A stretch of 64,000 nucleotides of DNA from Tranzscheliella williamsii (taxonomy: Eukaryota > Basidiomycota > Ustilaginomycetes > Ustilaginales > Ustilaginaceae): positions 1 through 64,000 of the forward strand of contig JALBYF010000084.1 in assembly GCA_023212725.1 (NCBI GenBank), written 5' to 3'. The notes below the pieces were generated by a model that made no database searches, was not told the DNA's origin, and saw only the letters and a program-made list of their open reading frames with translations. The position numbers and the translations under genes are program-made. This document shows, in pieces, positions 59,274 through 64,000 of the stretch; position 1 is the first letter of the stretch, and every line of letters starts with the position of its first letter.

Positions 59274-60446
59274 ATGTCGCAACAGTATTCTTACGGCGCC
59301 CCTGCCCAACAAGGCGGCTACGGCCAACAGCAGGGCGGATACGGTGCACCACCCCCGGGTCAGCAGGGTGGATATGGCGCCCCTCCTGGTCAGCAAGGCG
59401 GATACGGCGCAGCTCCTCCCGCCCAGCAGGGTGGCTACGGCGCGCCTCCTCCTGGCCAGCAAGGTGGATATGGTGCACCGCCTCCCGGTCAGCAGAGCGG
59501 ATACGGCGCACCTCCGCCTGGTCAGCAGGGTGGCTACGGAGCGTCTGCCGGCCAGCAGGGCGGATACGGTGGCCAGTCCGCTTCGTACGGCAGCGCACCT
59601 GGCCGTCCCCAGGCATTTACCGCTTCCACTGGCCCGCCTCCCGGCGCTGATCCACAGCTGTGGTCGTGGTTCATCGCTGTGGACGCGGACAAGAGCGGCC
59701 AGATTAACCCGCAGGAACTGAGCCAGGCGCTGGTCAACGGCGACTGGACGCCGTTCGACCTCGATACCGTCAAAATGCTGATGAGCGTCTTTGATGTCGA
59801 CCGAAGCGGACACATCAGCTTCAACGAATTTGCCGGTCTCTGGAAATACATCCAGGACTGGCAAGGCGTCTTCCGACACTTTGATCAGGATCGATCCGGC
59901 TCTATCGATCAGCGCGAGCTGGCCAATGCCCTCGAGTCGTTTGGCTATCGCCTTTCGCCCAAGCTGCTCCATATTCTCACCCAGAAGTACAGTAAGTTTC
60001 GTCGCTGTGGGTCGCACCGCTCCGATCAAGTAGATCCTCCTTGGGCGAGCGACAGTGCGCCTCGACCATGCAGGGCTTGACCGGCTGACTCTGCTGCTGA
60101 CCTTACGCTTAGTTCCTTCTGCGGATTCGCCGGCGGCTGGTGGTACAGGTGGCATGCCCCCGGCTCCCACTTACGGTGGTCAGCGACCCGCGGCGGGCAT
60201 CACCTTTGACCGGTTCGTCCGAGCCTGTGTGGTGATCAAGACGCTCACCGAGTCCTTCCAGCGACGCGATACCGTAGGTCATCGCTCCCTCTTGCCGTTC
60301 CAGCTTCTCCACCCGCAGACATCAACTGACCTTCTTGCTGCCCTTGCATCCGTCGTGCTGGACTGCGACCAACGCTACAGAACCGCTCCGGTTGGGTGCA
60401 GGTGGACTACGACACCTTTATGGAGATGTGCCTTGCTGCTCCTTGA
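59274..60446 (+). CDS. PEF1: Penta-EF-hand calcium-binding protein, three exons
   Basis: PEF proteins (ALG-2, peflin, yeast Pef1) bind calcium and membranes or adaptor proteins. Exons: 59274-59991, 60113-60273 and 60381-60446. Intron 1 (59992-60112, GTAAGT donor, TTAG acceptor, phase 1) and intron 2 (60274-60380, GTAGGT donor, ACAG acceptor, phase 0) restore a 314-residue protein. Residues 1 to about 120 are a Gly/Tyr/Pro/Gln repeat region like peflin (repeats such as [11 protein letters not shown]). EF-hands follow: [39 protein letters not shown], then degenerate EF4/EF5. The final exon, beginning [19 protein letters not shown], gives the typical PEF C-terminus. Without splicing the frame would stop early at 60080, which supports the introns. 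Confidence 0.93.
59325..59580 (+). repeat. Imperfect coding repeats of the PEF protein N-terminus
   Basis: About eight imperfect 30-36 bp units of the type GGTCAGCAGGGTGGATAYGG followed by CGCNCCTCCTCCT, each encoding a Gly-Tyr-Gly-Ala-Pro-Pro-Gly-Gln-Gln-type unit. They are likely to vary in number between strains. Confidence 0.85.
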
Positions 60447-61168
60447 GCCGACAACCAGCAGACCCAACCCCTTTTGCCAACCCTTCTACCCCGAGCCACA
60501 CTGCACGTTCTCTAAGCGCTCTTGCTGTATTTTCTCGACGCCGATCTCTGTATCTGTAACGACATTGTTCGCTACCTGGTCCACCTTGCACATCGGACAC
60601 ACTGCCGGATGGTGTTGCTCGCGCTGGCTGGGGTCGTATCGTTGACTTGCACCGAATTATTTTCCTTTCTTTCTGATTTTCTTTTTTGTCTTCCTTTTTC
60701 TTCTTTGTTTTTGCTCTGAACGAGTGAAAAGCTGAGGATGGTGAGAGGAGGCCTGAATGACAGACGTTGAAGGTGGCGGTGCGTCAGGCAGATTGTGGAT
60801 GCTGGAGCGGAAGGGAAGGCAGGATGGTGTGGTGTGCTGTTGTTGGCATTGAGTCAGGCACGCCGGCCTGCCTTTCTCCCCGCTCTTGCTCGTTACCGTC
60901 GGAGCGACATGGGCGCGTCTTGGGTGCCCTTGGCTCTGATCTCTTCCCCTCCGTCTTGCTCGCCAGACCGTTGCTGGTGCTTCCCTATCTGTCGGCTGCA
61001 CTTGGTATCTCGCCTTCTCCTCGAATCACGCTCGACCAGCCTCTGCTCAGCCCGTCCGACCACCGTGGACGGTAGAGCGAGCGGCGTCACTCCATGCGCT
61101 GTCCATAGCCGTCGCGGTTCCGCCCACGGTATAGGCTGGCGTGCGTGTCCCGTGCCGTCCCGGCCGTC
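60447..61168. other. Intergenic region with pyrimidine tract
   Basis: 722 bp. A long T/C tract (about 60657-60716) lies in the left part. The remainder is the 5' flank of the SAS4-like gene. No separate gene was recognised; an unrecognised first exon for the right-hand gene is possible. Confidence 0.45.
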
Positions 61169-62863
61169 ATGGCGCCGGGCCTGTTTGCCTCGCTCTTCAC
61201 CACCTCTTTGTCGTCCTCGACCGCGGCGCCCTCCCGCTCGGCAACCACCGCCGATGCGCGCCAAGAGAGCGGCTTGCGGCATCCTACTTCGACGGCGTGG
61301 GTGTCGACGCACGACCGCCAAGAGATAGACTGCCCGTCGTCGCCGCCCAGCTCGCCGCCGCCGCTGTGCCCGGCGGCCACAACGTCGTCCGGTGATGCAG
61401 CTGGGTCGTCATCGGGCACAGCCAGCAAGGACAGGTCTGTCGCCGGGTCTAGCGCCGCGGCGGGGCTGCCTGGGCGGGCAGCTGGACGGGGTGGGTCCGC
61501 TGGTCGGGGCGGTGCGGGTGCTACGGCGGTGCAGCCACGCAGGCGACTGATGCCGGCGCGTCTGTCGCAGGTCTCGTCTCTGCTGGCCGGATCTCTGCTG
61601 GAAGAGGAACTACTGACGCTTGACGCGTCCATCTCCTCTCCCTCGTCGCGCTGCTTTGCTCCCGCCGCATCGAGCGCAGGCAGTTCCTCCGCCGATGCGC
61701 GCCGCGTGTCGCCGTCGCTGCCGCAGCCGCGCTCGGCGAAACAGGCGGCGCAACATGCTCACGAGTGGCTTACCGCCGCTTCTAGCGTGGTCCTCTCGTC
61801 AGATCCGGCAGTGATCGGTCGGGCGATCTTTCCGTTTTCGGCGGCGGGGGTGCAGGGTAGTACAGGGAAGGAGGAGGTGGTGTCTACGTCGGCGGTGAAG
61901 CGGCAGCAGTTGATAGAGACGCCCGAGTTTGAGGTGCGGGATGAGACGCTGTACATGCCCAAGACGCGCGGGCTGCGGTCTGAGGTGGGGGAGGATACGT
62001 CGGATGCGGCGTACCAGCGGCGGCACCGGCGGCCGGAGGCGGTGGAGCGGCGGCAGCGCAAGGCCGAGGTGGAGCGGTTGCAGCGCGACCGGCAGAAGCT
62101 GGTGGCGCGGATCGAGCAGCTCAAGGCGGTCGAGGCGCGGCTGCTGCAGCCCATTGTGGTGGCGCGCGACCAGGCGCGGCTCGATGGTGTCCGACCCCGT
62201 GTCGCCGAGCCGCTGCAGGAGCGCATTGAGGATGTCCGCCGCGAGCTGCTCGCCGATGCCTTCGAGACGCTGAAGCGCTACGACTTTCTCCTCTCCTCGG
62301 TGGTGCCGCCGACCTCGCCCGCGCCCGCGCCGTCGGGCCGCCTGACCATCCGCATCAAGCGTGCCGGCGCCAACGTCGACACTGCCACACCCTCGCCCGT
62401 CCGCACTCCCACACCGGCTGCCAAGCGGCGCAGGAGATCCGCTTCCGCCGACACCAGCGAGCAGACACAAGCGGCCGCCCCCCGCACCTACACCACCCGC
62501 CCGCGCCGCGCCGCTACCACGCGCAGCTACATGTACGGCGACCCGCCCTCGTCGGAAGAAGACAGCGACAAGGAGGGTACGGATTCGGACGGCTCGCGCG
62601 CGCCATCGTGCACATCCACCACATCCACCTCCTCGGCGGGTTACATGCATCCGACACTGCCAGCAACCGGCACACACAAGGTCGCCGCCTCGCTCGCCGA
62701 ACTCGCCAACCCCCCGCGCATCCCCGCCCCCGCCCGCCGCTCCGCCCGCCGCGCCACCTCGCACGCGTTCGGCGAGAAACTGCCCGACTGCCTCAGCCGC
62801 CCCGCCCCCTTCGACTACGCCATCATGCACTACTTTCGCTCCATCGACCGCCCGCGCCCCTAA
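61169..62863 (+). CDS. Probable chromatin-complex subunit with SAS4-like coiled region
   Basis: 564 residues from the ATG at 61169. The N-terminal 200 residues are low-complexity Ser/Ala/Pro. The one ordered part, about residues 250-375, contains FEVRDETLYMPKTRGLR, then YQRRHRRPEAVERRQRKAEVERLQRDRQKLVARIEQLKAVEARLL (described in parts), a strongly basic coiled coil. A helix with LLADAFETLKRYDFLLSS follows. The arrangement of a basic coil with ERRQ...KLxxRIEQLxxxD-like spacing resembles the SAS4 (something about silencing 4) domain of fungal histone-acetyltransferase complexes. The C-terminus has basic, AT-hook-like and acidic Ser-rich patches (KRRRRSASADT, SSEEDSDKEGTDSD) typical of nuclear proteins. 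The nuclear assignment is fairly safe; the family name is tentative. Confidence 0.55.
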   Translation: MAPGLFASLFTTSLSSSTAAPSRSATTADARQESGLRHPTSTAWVSTHDRQEIDCPSSPPSSPPPLCPAATTSSGDAAGSSSGTASKDRSVAGSSAAAGLPGRAAGRGGSAGRGGAGATAVQPRRRLMPARLSQVSSLLAGSLLEEELLTLDASISSPSSRCFAPAASSAGSSSADARRVSPSLPQPRSAKQAAQHAHEWLTAASSVVLSSDPAVIGRAIFPFSAAGVQGSTGKEEVVSTSAVKRQQLIETPEFEVRDETLYMPKTRGLRSEVGEDTSDAAYQRRHRRPEAVERRQRKAEVERLQRDRQKLVARIEQLKAVEARLLQPIVVARDQARLDGVRPRVAEPLQERIEDVRRELLADAFETLKRYDFLLSSVVPPTSPAPAPSGRLTIRIKRAGANVDTATPSPVRTPTPAAKRRRRSASADTSEQTQAAAPRTYTTRPRRAATTRSYMYGDPPSSEEDSDKEGTDSDGSRAPSCTSTTSTSSAGYMHPTLPATGTHKVAASLAELANPPRIPAPARRSARRATSHAFGEKLPDCLSRPAPFDYAIMHYFRSIDRPRP

Positions 62864-62998
62864 ACCGCACACGCTTGGCGTTCCCGCCCGCAATCCATTA
62901 CCTGCTGTAGCTGTTTTTCCCGGTTGGGACGGGTCGAAATGGATGGAGAAGAATTGAGCATGCGGAGAGGGTGTGCAGTGAGGGTGTGGGGGTGGGGG

Positions 62999-64000
62999 TC
63001 AGTGGGGCTGTTTCATGGCCCAGATTTCGAGCTTGCGGAGGGCGCCCTTGAGGTTTTTGCCGCCCTTGTTGGCGTTGGCGTGGAGCCAGGCGTGGATGTC
63101 GGCGAGGCAGGTGTCCAGGCGCGCGAGCACGGCGGGGGTGTCGATGGGCTGGCCGGGCTCGGCGGGGTTGAGGCAGAGGTGGAAGAGCGGGGCCCAGAGG
63201 TGGGTCTGCCAGTAGCGCTTGAACGGCGTGGCGAGCGCCAGCGGCTCTAGCTGCGGATGGAGCTCGATGTAGCGGCCGAAGAGAAGGCAGTGGGCGATGG
63301 CGGCGATGCCGAACCAGTCTGCGTCGTGGGCGAACGGGCGGTGGTGGCGCATGGCGGGGCAGTCCTTGGTGTCGGCCTCCCAGTCGGCCAGGAAGGTCTG
63401 GCCGGGGGCGTGCAGCGTCGTGTCGATCGCGCGGCCAAAGTCGATCAGCGTCAGCCCGCGCCCCGCCCACCCGCCGCCGCCGTCGGCCGCATAGACATTC
63501 GACCAGCCGCCGCCCCCCGCCTCGTCGAGCCGGAGCAGACAGTTGTCGATCTTCAGATCGCCGTGCACCACCCCGGCCCGGTGCAGCGCCACCACGACGC
63601 GCACCAGCTCGGCGACAAAAAACAGCGCAAGCACCTCGTCCAGCCCCCCCTCCGCCGTCGCCACCCCCGCCACCGCCGCGTGATTGACCACGTCCAGCAG
63701 CGTCCCCTTCTCCCCATACTCGAGCACCAGCACCGACGCATCCGAGTAGGCATACAGCCGCCGTGCCGAAATCACCGACCGCCGCATCGCCTCGTCCAGC
63801 CGCACGGCAAGCTCGGTCAGAATGTAAAACTCCCACCGGTTCGCCGGCGTCTCCACCTTGAGTGCCACCAGTTTGCGCCGCTCGCCCTCTTCGTCCTCGT
63901 CGTCCTCGTCCGAGTCGGCCGAGTCCGAGGTGTGGGTGGCGGTGTAGTCCACGTCGTAGGCGAGAAAGACGGCGCCGTAGCCGCCCTCGCCGAGCTTGCC
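62999..64000 (-). CDS. BUB1: BUB1-type checkpoint kinase domain (5' part beyond window)
   Basis: The frame is open to the last base of the window, so the start lies outside it; 333 C-terminal codons are visible. It is a protein kinase domain of the Bub1 spindle-checkpoint family, which phosphorylates histone H2A at kinetochores. Near the right edge the glycine loop reads KLGEGGYGAVFLAYD. The catalytic-site lysine is in LVALKVE, the catalytic loop is VVHGDLKIDNCLLR and the metal-binding loop is LTLIDFGRAID. After it comes GQTFLADWEADTKDCPAM, then HDADWFGIAAIAHCLLFGRYIE; HGDLKxDN with this activation segment is Bub1-like, not a typical Ser/Thr kinase. An insert of acidic residues (SDEDDEDEEGE) lies in the small lobe. 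The Mad3-type N-terminal region should lie just outside. Confidence 0.9.
   Translation of the reverse strand, partial: GKLGEGGYGAVFLAYDVDYTATHTSDSADSDEDDEDEEGERRKLVALKVETPANRWEFYILTELAVRLDEAMRRSVISARRLYAYSDASVLVLEYGEKGTLLDVVNHAAVAGVATAEGGLDEVLALFFVAELVRVVVALHRAGVVHGDLKIDNCLLRLDEAGGGGWSNVYAADGGGGWAGRGLTLIDFGRAIDTTLHAPGQTFLADWEADTKDCPAMRHHRPFAHDADWFGIAAIAHCLLFGRYIELHPQLEPLALATPFKRYWQTHLWAPLFHLCLNPAEPGQPIDTPAVLARLDTCLADIHAWLHANANKGGKNLKGALRKLEIWAMKQPH

Overview
The window is nuclear DNA from a fungus, most likely a basidiomycete of the smut lineage (Ustilaginomycotina). It has GC-rich, densely packed genes on both strands. Most genes are a single exon. The few introns are 94-361 bp, with GTAAGT-, GTGAGT- or GTNCGT-type donors. 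The proteins are long and low in complexity. I recognise about 24 conserved eukaryotic genes, and about half a dozen more coding regions can be described but not named. I see no rRNA, convincing tRNA, CRISPR array or bacterial-type operon.

Layout, left to right. 0.9-12 kb: secreted GH92 alpha-mannosidase (+), complex I subunit NDUFS5 (-, three exons, the first only two codons), an aldo-keto reductase (-, two exons), a TAP42/alpha4 PP2A regulator (+), a probable mitochondrial helical-repeat protein (-) and ribosomal stalk protein P0 (+, with a likely 5'UTR intron). 12.5-32.7 kb: a multi-LIM protein (-), a 2.1 kb gene-free stretch, UDP-glucose 4-epimerase (-), a PrpF-family isomerase (+), a lysophospholipid acyltransferase (-), a MIC12-like MICOS subunit (-), the NatB auxiliary subunit NAA25/Mdm20 (+), an Msb1/Mug8 morphogenesis protein (+) and glutamate decarboxylase (-).

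33.4-36.7 kb is the accessory island. It holds a broken gene that resembles the Crinkler-RHS-type (CR) P-loop families of fungi, a 365-bp LTR-like element flanked by a perfect 27-bp direct repeat, and the C-terminal remnant of a Tc1/mariner transposase. Next to it are a small secreted, probably GPI-anchored serine-rich protein and a small single-pass membrane protein.

39.8-64 kb returns to conserved genes: methylenetetrahydrofolate reductase (-), a large two-HKD phospholipase D (+), CCT3 chaperonin (-), a disordered low-complexity protein (+), the rRNA m5C methyltransferase RCM1/NSUN5 (+), inorganic pyrophosphatase (-, possibly with cytosolic and mitochondrial starts), a secreted type-B carboxylesterase (-), the OTU1/YOD1 deubiquitinase (-), a penta-EF-hand protein (+, three exons), a probable SAS4-like chromatin protein (+) and the kinase domain of BUB1 (-), which runs off the right edge.

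The genes are unrelated housekeeping functions; nothing suggests a metabolic cluster. Three things stand out: the CR-like pseudogene/transposon island; an in-frame octapeptide repeat lying just past the NAA25 stop codon; and a compositional pattern shared by many genes, in which a block of G-ending codons flips to C-ending codons near the 3' end.
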